Shown one piece after another: positions 25,285 through 38,459 of a DNA stretch of 64,000 bases. The notes beneath the pieces were generated by a model. It searched no databases. It worked only from the letters and a program-made list of their open reading frames with translations, and was not told where the DNA came from. A program made the position numbers and the translations under genes. The stretch spans positions 18,654,603-18,718,602 of the forward strand of contig OY783200.1 of the NCBI GenBank assembly GCA_963678675.1. Reading direction: 5' to 3'. Every line of letters starts with the position of its first letter. Positions within the stretch are counted from its first letter, which is position 1. This stretch comes from Xiphydria camelus (Eukaryota; Arthropoda; Insecta; Hymenoptera; Xiphydriidae).

Positions 25285-25800
25285 GAGGGCTATCAACGTG
25301 TTATGTAACAGTTATGTTACGAGTTATTGGTATTGTTGCCGTATCACGCTCGTCAACTATGCATTTAGTTCTCCCATCGTAAGTATAACTTTGACTAATT
25401 CGCCAGACAAAAGTTGTCCGAAGTTCATCAAAAATAGCAAACTTTTCAATCAAGAGAATTTCGAGCAACAATAACTTTATTGTAAATTTGTCAAAATTGT
25501 GATTTGAAAATTTAACTTTAAGTCCTCTTTTGATTCATAATATTTTTATGCCATTTGGTATGAATAGTTTGTTCCTGTATAAAGAACATGTCAATATGTT
25601 ACGTTACAGTTATGTTCAATCAAAAGTTCACGAAACGACACTAGTGTTACAATCACGTACCGTGCACTTAATTATTTTTCGGGGGGCACAACACGAACTC
25701 CACCCTGGCTATACGTTGTTTTTCGCTAGTTCTTCGAATATTGCCGGCTCTTCGATCAAGGAGATTTCGGAAGGTACAAAGTTATTATAGTTGTATTTTT
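25285..25800. repeat. Two diverged direct copies of an about 200-bp repeat
   Basis: Segments at about 25288-25490 and 25588-25800 share TGTTATGTAACAGTTATGTT-like, ATCAAGAGAATTTCG/ATCAAGGAGATTTCG and AAAGTTATTATA-like blocks in the same order. Weak similarity, probably old transposon copies. Confidence 0.4.
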
Positions 25801-26577
25801 TTACTTCACGAGGAATCCATATATTGCTCACACGGAGAACTCGAGCGTATCCGGGTTTAATAGAAATTCTTGCAGTAAATTGGCGTGGAGTAGTGCGATG
25901 TAGGCACACAAGCTGTGATCGATAGCATTGCATTGTAGGGCGCTTTACGTCTTGCACGCAGAAGCAAGTGTCTGTTATACCTGCCGTGGATGCGGCACAT
26001 ATGTACATCGCGTGCACACATATATACACATATACGCCGAGTAAGTGGGTGCCTTCGAATGAGATATCTCAAACAGCATTAATTTGCCAGGATCGAATTG
26101 ACTCCACGAAGCTTCCGTAACTGTTTTGCCCACCGTGAATGGTATCTCATGTACGCCATCGAGTGCAACACACGTAAGCAGTGTGTGCACCTGCACATTC
26201 ATGAGATTGTGCGCGAATCTCGTTACCTCTTCAGATGGGTCGAGTGAGAAAGGGAGGAGCAATTTATTAGGGCCCTGAGATAAAGTCCTGTCGTGTTAAG
26301 GAAGTCTATTACAAAAATCGTTTTTACTTACATTAACGAAAATAATTATTATTATTCGTAGGATCTAACGTATTTTGTCATTATTATTGTTATATTTTGA
26401 AACGTTTCTAATAGAATATTATATTTCTTTTGTTTCGAAAGATCGACAAAACGTTTTCTTATCACAGAATTTGTCCAAAATAATAAATAATTGCATCAAT
26501 ATTGTAAGACTACGCATCATTTTCTATATATATTATAACATATTGTAATATGATTTCTGTTGAGTTTTGAATGAAAT
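25801..26577. other. Intergenic DNA
   Basis: Overlapping open frames on the minus strand (25709-26262) show no domain and no homologous architecture. Nothing else is seen. Confidence 0.35.
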
Positions 26578-28432
26578 ACAAGGCTCCCGAGTCGAAATTT
26601 TGTCCCTATTTTGATGGCCAGAGCGACTTTTCAAACCTATTTTGATGCTTTTTGAATCTATTTATAAAATTTGCTCCTGCTTTGATGGTCAGAGCCCTTT
26701 CACTAGGTAGAAGCTATGGCATTTAAAAAAGGGTCTCCTCGCGCGAATCGAAATTTTGCACCTACTTTGATGGCTACAGCACCTCCACTGGATGGAAGCT
26801 ATGGCATTTAAAATAGGGTCTCCTCGCGAGTCGAAATTTTGCCCCTACTTTGATGGCCACAGCATCTCCAGTGGGTAGAAGCTATGGCATTCAAAATAGG
26901 GTCTCGTCGCGAATTAAAATTTTACTTCTACTTTGATGGCCAGAGCCCATTTACTGTGTCAGAGTTTCGATCTTAGAATATTTCTAACATGACGAACGGG
27001 ACTTTGTTAGATAAATTTCGGTCTCCTGCATATAGGGACTTGAAAATTTATTTGGGAATAAATGGAAAAAAATTGTAATTTGTTCAATTATTAAATCAAT
27101 AAATTATTTGACTTCGAGTCTCCAGAGTATGTTGAGCAAGTTATAAACTATACTGCTTATTACAAAGTACAGATTATTATAGTACATCAAAAATACATAA
27201 TCAATTAATGTAGGATGAATAAACATTCATATAATTATTTAGGTATTTATTAATATCAATTTACGTCTATGCAAGAATATTTATCAAAAGATATAATCAT
27301 AAGTTTAGAAAATGTTGAGAAAAGAATACCTGATACCTAATACCTAATAAATACTAAGAATAATAAGAAGATTGGCGTTTATCGAATAAATCAAATCAAA
27401 TCAAATACAATTATAAAATCTTATTTATTCGAGCTCTTTCTTATTGACTGGAAAAGCAACATACATTTGAACTTCACATGAACACCAATAGTAATAATAT
27501 CACAGGAGCGTGCAGCAGATGAGGACTCGAGGACACCGACTAATCAATGAAGTTAACCTTCGAGCGCCCGCGTGGCCGGCCAATTGGCCGACTTTTTCGA
27601 AAAACGCGCGGCATTTCTTTATCAGTGCGAATCGAATGGTGAAGCCCCAACGTAATTCTCATTTACTCGTTTCTTCGCCAGATGGCGCGCACGCCAATTT
27701 TTTCTTTTTTGATTTTCAGTTTCAGTTAACATGGGGATTTCTCCTTGCTATATGTGCCATTTCGATTTTTCGTCTTATTCAAGCTTGTTTAAACGAAATA
27801 CTAATGTTATCTCAACCAGCTACCCTTTAGTAACCAGTAAATATGAAGTTAGAATGACAGAAAACGAAAAAAATATTGGGCAGCCAGATGGCCGCCTTGC
27901 GGGAGACTGTCACTATTTCAGGCGCGGGCCCTCGAACGTTAAGCAGCAAAAAGTGCGGATAGTAGGATGGGTGACCGCTCACGATGAAAAGATATATGAA
28001 TAATTTACAGGCTATTAAGAATTTCTCAATATTGTAACTATGAATATCTCCAGTGGCCACAAAAATATTTTGACAGTTCAGTTTGACATTTGCTATTAAT
28101 TGATTAATATTTTTATTAATTAATTAAAAATTATTATTCATTAATTGATAAAAATTAATATATCAATGAATCTAATTTTCATTCCCAAAATAATAATAAA
28201 AATAATATGCAGAGATTGGCTGATAGGGGTTATGGCATTCAAACGAGAGGTTCAAATTTTGCCTCTACTCTGAAGCTAAAAGTGGAAAATGCGGAAATAT
28301 CTCCGATTTTTAGCTTCAAAGTAGAAGCAAAATAATATAGAGCGAGAACCTTCTTTGGATGCCTTAGCTTCTACTCAATGGAGAGTCTCTAGCCATCAAA
28401 ATAGGAGCAAAATTTCGACTCGCGGGCGTGCT
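26578..28432. mobile_element. Element with subterminal 82-bp tandem repeats in inverted orientation
   Basis: The left end (from 26578) carries about four tandem units of about 82 bp, each with GTCGAAATTTTG, CTACTTTGATGGCCA and GTAGAAGCTATGGCATT. The right end (about 28230-28432) carries the same blocks inverted, ending CAAAATTTCGACTCGCGGGC. The two ends therefore define an inverted-repeat element of about 1.85 kb. Its interior contains AT-rich DNA and a TTAA-flanked MITE, with no transposase. Confidence 0.6.
27557..27938. mobile_element. TTAA-flanked MITE (piggyBac-type) inside the 26.6-28.4 kb element
   Basis: TTAA occurs at 27553-27556 and 27939-27942. The ends are CCTTCGAGCGCCCGCG and the near-complement CGCGGGCCCTCGAACG. 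The 382-bp interior has no convincing frame. Start CC plus TTAA duplication fits piggyBac-derived MITEs. Confidence 0.7.
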
Positions 28433-29780
28433 TTAAAAGTATCTATAGGCTTCTCTTATACAAACGATATTAGTAATATAATTTCTTGAAATAAAATGAC
28501 ATTTTTCTTGGTGGAGCTTCATTTCTAAGTATGTTCAATTTGGTTGAGATACGATGCATAGCGGAAATTTCGATAACACGATACATTTTATTGCGCGAAA
28601 GAGAAATATCATTGGCGATGGTTTGTTTTCATCTTCAAGAACGAAATACCGTGATATATGCATCACGTACCTTGCACATGCACGGATACCGATCCCTACA
28701 TCACGCGTCGGGTAAGAGTGAACGTAAAACTGCTGTGAAGACTACCTACGGTGAGAACCGAGGCTCGTAGTGATTTCCATAGTTATTCAAAATAGCTGGT
28801 ACTGCTCATAGCTAGGTCGCTTCCGCAGCGCACGTATCCTGTCATTTCCTTTCAGATTCTCTCGATGTACCTCTTTCTTTCGATATCATCTCTTCCTCTT
28901 CTCACGTCATTCTTACTATCGAAGAACATACAGCACGTACAAGTTAGTATTATACTTTTACCTCGAGCCTCGTGCCTACTCTACATATTGCAATGTTTTT
29001 TTTAGGAATCGTTCAGTTGACAAGATTGACAGAAATGTTGGTTACTCGAGTATTATTAATTATTAACAATACATTAGTATTATTAGTATTATTAATACAT
29101 TAGTGTGCTTCATGAGTGGAGAAGGAAGGGGGGAGGAAGAGGGAACAGAAGAGTTAAGTTCATTTATTTATTTACATAAGGAAATTGGAAGAAAATGATA
29201 AGATATAATACTTGTAGCCTTGTTCTGGAAAATGTTCTATTATTACTGCAGTATACAGCATAAGATATACTTAGGAGTTTTTCATAAACAGAGTGATGAG
29301 AATACGCAATGAGGACATTATAAAGCAATGGAGTATAAGCTGGAGCTAAAAGCATGAACATTTGCTTAAAATATGTAGTTATATGTGAAGCGCTTAACGA
29401 AGCAAGTGATGAATTCATAACTCACCGTTATTTTTTTTACTAAAGAGTTCAACGTAGAGAAAGGTGGTAAAGTACCCACCATTTCAGTAAGAGGCCCATT
29501 CCTACCAAGGCGCATGACTGCAAAAGTCATCTTTATGGGAAAGGTATTTACCACATTTCTTTTTTTATATACAGCTCTTCATATATAAAGTAAAGGTGTA
29601 CATCCATAATTCACAAATGATCCTAAACATTTAGCGAGAGTTTCTTTACTTTCTTGTCCCTTTTCCTTATCATTCTTTTCCTACTGACTAACGAAGTTTA
29701 CGGAGCAATTAAACTTTTCAAGCCCCAAGACTCGTACGTAATTTTAATGCTACATATTCACTTATACCAAAAAAAATGCA
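28433..29780. other. Intergenic DNA
   Basis: No supported gene. A small ATTAGTATT repeat lies at about 29070-29100, and purine-rich and pyrimidine-rich short tracts at 28850-28930 and 29120-29150. Confidence 0.4.
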
Positions 29781-29789
29781 CAGATTTCT

Positions 29790-31440
29790 TTAAGCAACCT
29801 TCGATGAGAGAATCAAGGAGTGAGCTTTCGTAACTCAATATCTCGTTATTACCTAGATAAGCGAAACGCATAGGAAGCTTACTCCGCAGCGAAACTTTAG
29901 TTCTTAAACTTGTACCAACTTTTCCTCGACAACTTCACTCGTTCCAATGAGAGGCAATCTTCAATGAGACTGTCAGGGGACATTAATGACTCCTCACTTC
30001 ATTACCATCTAAATAAGTGCACGCATGAAAATTCGCGACTCGCGTTAACTCGTTTCCCATGAAACTTTCATTAACATCGTCGAAAGACTCTCTACAATCT
30101 TCAATGAGTGTGTCAAAATACTAATAACTCGATATAAGTGCAACACTTATACCATTTGCGTGATAATGACAATTTGATCTCAAGACTTTTATGAAATTCT
30201 CCATTATAAATATTTTAGGCAATGTTATCGATAATCAATCTTTCATAAAACACTAGAACACTAATAACTCTAGATAAGTGCAACACTTATAGAGCTTGCA
30301 TGATAATAATAATTTGATCACAAGACTTTTATCAAAATTTTCATGATACTTTGGCTAATGTTACCACTAAACAATCTCTTATAAGAGTACTAAAACACTA
30401 ATAAATTAAAGTAAATGCAGCGCTTATGAAAGCTTGTACGCCAATGAAAGTGTGATTTCAACACTTCTGCGAACTTTTCCACGATGTTTTGATCAGTGTT
30501 ATTGCAAAGCAATCTTTTATAAGCATTAATATTAGAATATTAATAAATCAAGATAAGGACCTACACTCATAAAAGCTTGTACGACGTCTCAAGACTTCTC
30601 CGAACCTTTCCACAATGTTTTGATAAATGTTATCATTAACCGATCTTTTATAAGTACTAGTAGCAGAACACTAATACATCGAGATAAGAGCTGGACTTAT
30701 AGAAGTGTGCACGGTGATGAAAGTTAAGTCTCAAGACTTCTATTAATTTTTCTACGGTATTTTGGTCAATATTGTCTCTAACAAGTAATCTTTGATAAGA
30801 GTATTAAAACAGTAATAAATCAAGAGAAGTGTCACACTTATGAAGCTTGCACGGCAATGAAAGTTTGGTCTTAAATCTGTCACGAATCTTCCCATGATAT
30901 TTTGGTCAATGTTTTCGATGAGGTCCTTTTGTGCGATCTTCAATGAGCGTACCACGATACGGATAAGTAGATAAGTGCAACTTTTATGGAGCTTGCATGA
31001 TAATGACAGTTTGAGCTCAAAACTTTTTTGAATTTATACATGATGTTTTGGTTAAAGCTATCACTAAGCAATCTGTTATAAAATATATCAGAATACTAAT
31101 AAATCAATATATGTATATTAAGTGAAACACTTATGAAGCTTGCACGGTAATAAAAGTTTAATCTGAAGAATTCTTCGAACTTTTCCATGATATTTAAGTC
31201 AATATACATGATCACTAAGCAATTTTTCATAAGAGTATTACAACACTAATAAATTAAGATGAACGCCATACTTATGAAGCTTGTACGGCAATGAAAGTTT
31301 GGTCTCAAGACTCCCACAAATCTTCTCATGATATTTTGGCCAATGTTTTCGGTGCGGTTCTTCGTGGCAATCATCAATAAGAGTACCAAGACACGGATAA
31401 CTAGATAAGTGCATCACGTACGAAGCTTATATTACATACG
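29790..31440 (+). repeat. Diverged tandem array, about 140-bp monomer, about 12 copies
   Basis: An anchor resembling ATAAGTGCAACACTTAT followed by GAAGCTTGCACGG recurs at about 29857, 30013, 30134, 30274, 30411, 30553, 30684, 30825, 30971, 31119, 31259 and 31405, a spacing of 121-156 bp. Other blocks conserved in order are CTCAAGACTT, CATGATATTTTGGTCAATGTT, AAGCAATCTT and ACACTAATAA. The units are clearly diverged, so this is an old satellite or minisatellite. Non-coding. Confidence 0.85.
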
Positions 31441-34400
31441 TACGCACGTAGAAGTTCGGCTCGGCCCGGTGGGCTTTCATCGTCCATCACGTGTAAACGA
31501 TTTAAACGTAGCGGAGTGTCAGCTCGTAAATATTATAATTATGACATCAAATATGGCGAGATCTTTACACCGTGTAACGAGGCCCGCTCGGGGACCGGAA
31601 TATACGGTTAACCCTTCTCCCTCGCCCATGCATTAACCACCGGGAAAACTACTGTCCCCTTTCCCTGTCCGCAACGCAGTACGCCGACACGTTTATCGCC
31701 GCCAGTAAAATCACAGCGTCGGTGACGAGCATTGGAATGTTTTGTCCGCTCGATTTGTTCCGTCCAAAGGAATTAACCATCGCTCGCCGATCAATAGTTT
31801 GGCCGGCGGAGGCGCAGCGAATCCTCCGATGGGAGAGAGCGCTGGGCCGCGGGGAGGGGTGAGGATCACCAATTTGTGACCTGGTTATTTTCAATGAAGC
31901 CTGTACTTGACGTAATCGCGCGTTTGAGGTGTTTTTAAGGGGCCAGTTAGCGCCGAATTTGCCCGTTTCCGAGGCGGCGCGCTGTGCGCTTGTGTGCGTT
32001 GCGATTTTATTGCCATTGTTACGATCATTCTTTACCCTTCCCCACTCGACGCTATTATGGAATCGCAGTTGTGGCGCGTCTTTGCGTTAAGTGTATGTGA
32101 GGCTCCTTCTTATTTTTCTGCTGAGTATATTATACAGCTGCCGCGGAGACAAATATTCATTCAACATCTACAAAATTGAGAGTTCAGCTTTTTAGATAAA
32201 TTGTGTCATTGAAAGAAAAATGGCCGAATAAAATTAATGTTTTTGAGTAAATATCTCGGTGAATAAATTTTTTTCTGGTAAACTTTGAAAATAAGTGAAA
32301 AGTTCAAAGAATTGGAACATTTTTCAGACAAAAATTAAGAAAAACGTAGAGAAGTTTCAATATTTTGAAGAATAATATTATATGACTTTTTTCCGAAAAT
32401 CTTTCTTTTATTCGATAATCTCCGAGTATCCCTAAATCTCTCCGAAGAATTAGGAAAAACCAAACATTCTCCAAACTACTCTTAAAATATTAATTTACGA
32501 GCGAGGAATTACTAAAAATTTGTATTTACATATTTGCTCCGTTTTACTATTTCTTAAAATTTTTTAAAAGGCAGTAAAATCTAAAAGTTGAATAAATCGA
32601 ACGGAATATCAGAAGAACTCGTTTGTTGCACTTAATCATTTTACAGTCGTCGTCAGAAGGGGGGTCGAGAGGCGGCATTACGTCAACAATGAGCCAAGTC
32701 GAAATACGGACTAGTGGAAGTCGTCTCCCATCTACCGCAGCAATCGCGATGAGATGGGAATTTTCAAAACTTTTCGCGGAACGTAATTACCAAGTTTGAT
32801 TGAATTACCCCTAAAGAAATCACACGGTAACGCTGCTTTAGTCTGGCGTAGCACCCAACTTGCATAGCGTAAAACTAAGGCGTGGTACGTCTATCTCGTA
32901 GTGAGTGGCAGTAATAGTTTCGACTCGAGTTCGAAAGGAGATAATGATTTAACGAACTTTATACGTGACGTATATTGCAATTCGAACAATATACATTTGA
33001 GAATAAAGTGTATGTAATGACAACTAAATCTATGTTATACAAAAAAAAGGATTGTTACTTAAATCAGAACTTTTTGCTAAGATTGATTACTATTTAAATT
33101 AATTTTATAGTTTAGAAATTAATCATAAATAGTAATTGGTCACTTCAAAAATCAACAATTTTAATCAGTCGAAATTAAAGAAGCACGTGACCCTAATACT
33201 GACTTAAAACTGTTGAAAACCAAATTGTATGGTTTTAATAGCAAAATAAATAATTGATCCGAGATTTCCATTAAACAATTTTTAATGAATTTTTTGAATT
33301 GTACTCAAAAATTCCCCTGTACAATTTTGAAAACTATTTTTATATTGATTTTATAGATAAGTTGTCCTTTAAAATGTTAATACTGATTTTTTGAATTTCA
33401 TTGAAAACTATTTAAAATAGCGGCTCAGGATATCTGAAGTGTTTGGGCCAGGCTTGGAGCAAAATCTCCCAATAAGGGGTCGAGAGTCACGAATCCCTTG
33501 ACGCGAGTCCGACGAACGAAGTGAAACCGAGCTCGTTTCTTGTCGAACTGTACACCGCGAAACGCCGGATGCCAATAACGAGCTTACCCCGTGTCACAAC
33601 AGCGCGACGACGGCACTAACAAGGCTGCGCGTTCCGCAAAGCACATAATTAACAAGTTTTAACTGTGCGCTTATAAAAGCCTGCACCCGTTCGTGCCGCT
33701 CGTCAGCGACATTAACGGAAATTACGAAGGTCGAACTTTTTCTCTTCAACCAGCAACCCGTGGAGGTGGGGGTGGGTTCATAACGAATCGACGTCACCTA
33801 ACGACGACGAGCAAATTTCAAACTCCCTCGAACCATGCATAATTGTATACCTACGCGTGTAGCCATCCACCTAATGAGAATTTTTCTCGAAATAGCGACG
33901 TGTGAAAAGAAAAAAAAATCCATCGTTACATCCACCGTACAAACGGTTATCGATAAAATTACTGCTGCTGCTTAGAGTGGAAGACTTTTTAGCGTCGCAT
34001 GGATGGGAACCTTTTTTTATCGTTCCGAGGCAACGTGGAAATTATGTTCACTTTGAATCGTTGTTACGACTTTCACATTTGGGTGATGTTATGTGTAGCG
34101 CTGTAGAAAAAGTTGGTCGGCGTTGAGTTGACAAAACGACATTGGTATGATGATGTAGTTGAAGAACAACGTCGATCGATGATGGACCTAAAATGGGGTT
34201 ATTGCTGATTCGATGTCGATTCAATATAATATTGTAGCATTGAATTGTGAAGAAATGGGATATGACAGAGGAAAGGAATGTAATTCGGTGTATTAGCACA
34301 GACTATTATTAAAAAAAAAAATTAGGAAGTGTACTGGATTATGGATGAACGACGTTTGCCGGCGGAATAGTAATTGTATTGATCGGCTTAAAACTCTTCA

Positions 34401-36680
34401 AGTTCCTTTACTATTGCTCCTTCGACATTATAACGTGCACTTTATACACCTAGTCTTTAACAAGGAATCTTCCATTTCCCGCTGTTACGGTCATTGTGAG
34501 ATACGCTATATACCGAGGTAAACTGAAAGTTCATAAATAATGAGATAATAGCGATTGAAGTTTCTTTCCTAGTGAATAAGTTCAGACTCATATGACATAG
34601 GTATGAGAAAAAATGAAAACTGAACAAAACATATACCGTCGAAACGATTATGCGTCGAAATGAGACTTCAACTTCCGTACGAATCCGAACCTAAAACACG
34701 ATCTTTTCGATAACCACTCCCTTTATCGTACCAAAGCGCTACGCAAATTCCCTGTACTTTCAAATACATATATCATCTCCCCATCGAGATCGCTCGAATA
34801 TAATACAATGTCGAGCGATAAAGTATATCAAGGTACCGTATCTCAGCCATCCCCAGCGATCGGGATCTACTACACGGGGTATTAGGTACACTCGCAGCAT
34901 AGCACAGCGTGTGTAGACGCACGAGACTGCGACCGAGAGTTGAGAGGTATGTACTCCTACGACGACGACGTGGGGCCATGCAGTTTTATGACGGAAAGTG
35001 GTGTGCGAGAGGGAACCGACCGGCGGGGTGCGGGAGAAGAGGGGACATCATGGAGAGGGAAGGTTGAAAGAAGTGAGAATTGCGAAAAAGGAAGAGAACC
35101 ACCGGCGAGCGAGTATAGAGAGGAAGCCGGAGCGAAGAGGGGTGAGCACAGGCACAACGAACGGAGGTGCCGTGCGGCCCACGCAAACTGGCCCCCGCCG
35201 TCGCTTCGGGACCTTTCGGGATCCCATACTCTCTCGCGCTCTCTACGCATCTCCCCGCTCATCTTCGGCCCGTAATACCCTCGTATTTGCCGGTAAGCGC
35301 TGTACCGCGGGCTCCGCGCGTGTGAGCACATCGACTCGAGAGGAGAGCGCGATCGTTCCGGCGGTATATAGATGGGGTACACGAGCGCCTGCGGACGTAT
35401 CTTCTTCGATCATATTCCTCGCTGAGAATTACTGACTCCGTATGGCCTTGCGCGTAGGTATAGGGAGAGTGTAAATGCGAACCACGTGGTGCCGGATGTT
35501 TAAAGCTGGATCACGTGGAAACTAGGAGTTCCATGAAAAAGTGCATAGGAATTTTCTTGTTTGAAATTTCATTGTCCATATTTTTGTTCATGTAAAATTT
35601 TGTCGTCAGACTTCGGGGGTGGTTTCTGGAAAACGAGAGGGTAAGCGAAAGTTGGGTTGTGAGGAACGATGAAGCAATTGAGAAAATGTACGGACTGGTT
35701 GTATAATTATTTCCAAAAGTATCAAGAGAGACAAATGAAATTGTATTCTTTGAATAAATTCTCACTTATCTCAATTAATAAGCCATTTGCATCAACACTA
35801 TATTTATATATAAATATAGATATAGAATTCAAACATTTATCCTCAATCCACCGAAAAATCATAATTAATCTCACTGAAGGAGAAATATAACAAAATCGAC
35901 CATAAAATCTTCACCGAATCAAATGCTTCAACAGAAAAGAGTTCGAACGCTTTATCGCACGCAATCTATCAAAAATCGGCGTAAAGTCAAGTATCCAAGA
36001 TAAAATTCCAAGGCATCCAACGTCGCGATACAGTTTTTCGATATCCTGCGAGGTGCAGTACACCCACCCCCTATACACAGCCATCGTTATCTGTCGCTAT
36101 ACGTCGTAAGAGGGTACGAGAGCCCGTAAACCAGCTGCACGTTCTGTCGATCTTCCTTGCTCGACGCAAGACGGGATGGAAAATGGCGCGGCGAGGTGTA
36201 AGGGGTCGGTTGCTAGCGCTCGAAGTGGTACTTTGCAATTTACTGCGTACACTAGTTGCACCCGAGGTTTATTGCGGATATAGCGCGAAAACGTTCAACC
36301 CCGAATGGCCGCCGAACTGTCGTCTCCGTCGGTGCGTTAGCTGGAGATTGCGAGTCTTGTAATACCGCGAATAAAGGTGGCTTTATATGGTATATCGCGG
36401 GCGCACCCCTGCGTTACGATCAGCTTGGAACGAGGCGGGGAATGCCAAGACGTCCCCCGTGTGCTACCGGCTCCCGGGAATATACTCGAGCCGATATGCG
36501 TTATACGCTCTTCGCTCAATTTCCGGGCTACTGTATGTGGCTCGCTAGTTTCTAGCTAACTCATCGTTGCGTGCGCGTATAGCCGGCAAATACGTTAGAT
36601 TTGATCGTGACGCTCGTAAACTTCCGCGTTGATTGCAACGCGCCGCTAATTTAGATAACACGTTGTTACGGTGTCGTATA
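31441..36680. other. Intergenic DNA with GC-rich islands
   Basis: GC-rich patches at 31440-32000, 33480-33800, 34770-35440 and 36040-36640 hold overlapping frames on both strands without domains. 34940-35435 is purine-rich with frames of up to 145 codons in several registers, which argues for composition rather than coding. An AT palindrome at 33079-33146 is the only other structure. These islands could be regulatory or untranslated exons of a large gene; that cannot be decided here. Confidence 0.35.
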
Positions 36681-36689
36681 AACGAGTGG

Positions 36690-37610
36690 GAAGTGTTAAC
36701 GCTCTTGTTATGCGAGTGATTATTCGCTGGGTCACATAACGGGAACGTAACAAGTTGTTACCCTACAGACATGGACTGGTATACGAAAGCCAGACGAGCG
36801 GGAGTGTTATTTAATGCAATGACACTTACGTTCTTATCATTTCTAGCAGTTAACGTTTATGTTATGTGAGTGATTATTCGCTATGTTATATAACAACAAC
36901 GTAACAAGCTGTTACTTCGCCAACATAGACTGGTATCCGAAAGCTAGACGAGTGTGAGTGTTGTTTAATACAATGACACTTACGTTCTTATTATTTCTAG
37001 CAGTTAACGTTTATGTTATGTGAGTGATTATTCGCTATGTTATATAACGGTAATGTAAGAAGTTGTTACTTCGCCAATATAGACTGGCATCCGAAACTAG
37101 ACGAGCGTGAGTGTTATTTAATACAATGACACTTATGTTCTTATAATTTCTAGCAGTTAACATTTATGTTATGCGAGTGATTATTCGCTATGTTATATAA
37201 CGACAACGTAACAAGTTGTTACTTTGCTAATATAGACCGGTATCCGAAAGCTAGATGAGCGTGAGTGATATTTAATACAATGGCACTTACGTTCTTATCA
37301 TTTCTAGCAGTTAACGTTTGTGTTATGTGAGTGATTATTCGCTATGTTATATAACAACAACATAACAAGCTGTTACTTCGCCAATATAGGCTGGTATCCG
37401 AAAGCTAGACGAGCGTGAGTGTTATTTAATACAATGACACTTACGTTCTTATCATTTCTAGCAGTTAATGTTTGTGTTATGTGAGTGATTACTCGCTATG
37501 TTATATAACGACAACGTAACAAGTTACTGTGTTACCTTGCCAATATAGACTGGTATGTGAAAGCCAGACGAGCGTGAGTATTATTCGACATAATGACATT
37601 TATATTCTTT
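36690..37610 (+). repeat. 154-bp satellite array, six copies
   Basis: The block GAGTGATTATTCGCT recurs at 36714, 36868, 37022, 37175, 37329 and 37483, a strikingly regular 153-154 bp period. Each unit continues ATGTTATATAAC, GTAACAAG.TGTTAC, ATAGACTGGTATCCGAAAGC, TAGACGAGCGTGAGTGTTA, AATACAATGACACTTACG and CTAGCAGTTAACG. The inner units are highly similar and the edge units more diverged, as expected from unequal exchange. Several inverted words (GCGAGTGATTATTCGCT, GTAACAAGTTGTTAC) sit in each unit. Confidence 0.95.
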
Positions 37611-38459
37611 TAATATAATAGTGCTATGTAACATATATGTAACGTGCCTTTGTATTGCAGATACAAGGAAGTACATAACATTCAAAGATGAACTAAATCT
37701 CGCATATTTTCCACGGTAAGAAATAAATGTTCCCGAAATTCGTTCATTCCTTCTAGTGCATTTTTCCGAGCGTTGGAAAACTGTTGACCTCGCGAGCAAA
37801 CGAGAATAAATGAGAGCCAGTGCGAAGAGCGAACGAGGAGAGGAACAGTAGTAAAGGGATAGGGAGCGAACATTCGAGGGAAGGGACAACCGCGAGTTCC
37901 ATGCATTTAAAATGTTTCATTATGTAGAAACCGTCTAATAAATATTGACCCCGTTTTAACTCAGCTTAAAGGGCCGTTTCAAAAGGGCCCCGAGCGTTGA
38001 ACCTGTTATATGGCGCAGCGTGCGATTCGTTGACGGTTTCTCGGCTGTAACGAGATCTGATTTATACATGCCATGTGGCGAAAATTGGTTTCGTCGCTGG
38101 GCTATCTTCTGGGTGGCATCATTCGGCGGCGGCCGCATCACGGCTTCTGGTGAAAACCGGCCCATACACGGTGATGCAAAACTGAAGCGTGCTTGCACGC
38201 GAGCAAATGTGAAATGAAAATTTCACCACACATGCGTGCAATTTACCTTTCAGTTTATACGGTATACGTACTTCGAAAATAAATTTAAAACTGACAGAGG
38301 CTTGGCATGAATCACCTACATACGGGCAAGGTTGCGCGCAACACGCCACGCAAAATCAAGCTCAGTCAGATCTCATGGCACCATACCTAGATCTGACAGA
38401 GAGCCATCAGTTTTGATATTGTATATTTTTTCTTCATCTGCTCTGTTGGCTCTTGCACA
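37611..38459. other. Intergenic DNA
   Basis: Mixed-composition DNA without a domain-bearing frame. No repeat ends are recognised. Confidence 0.4.

Noticed and set aside
29790..31440. Possible CRISPR array
   Set aside because: The repeated unit is about 140 bp and diverged throughout, with no short identical repeats separated by unique spacers. The DNA is eukaryotic.
34940..35435. Frames of up to 145 codons on both strands
   Set aside because: Purine-rich composition keeps several registers open at once. No homology-like pattern.
36690..37610. Possible CRISPR array
   Set aside because: All 154 bp of each unit are similar, so it is an ordinary satellite.
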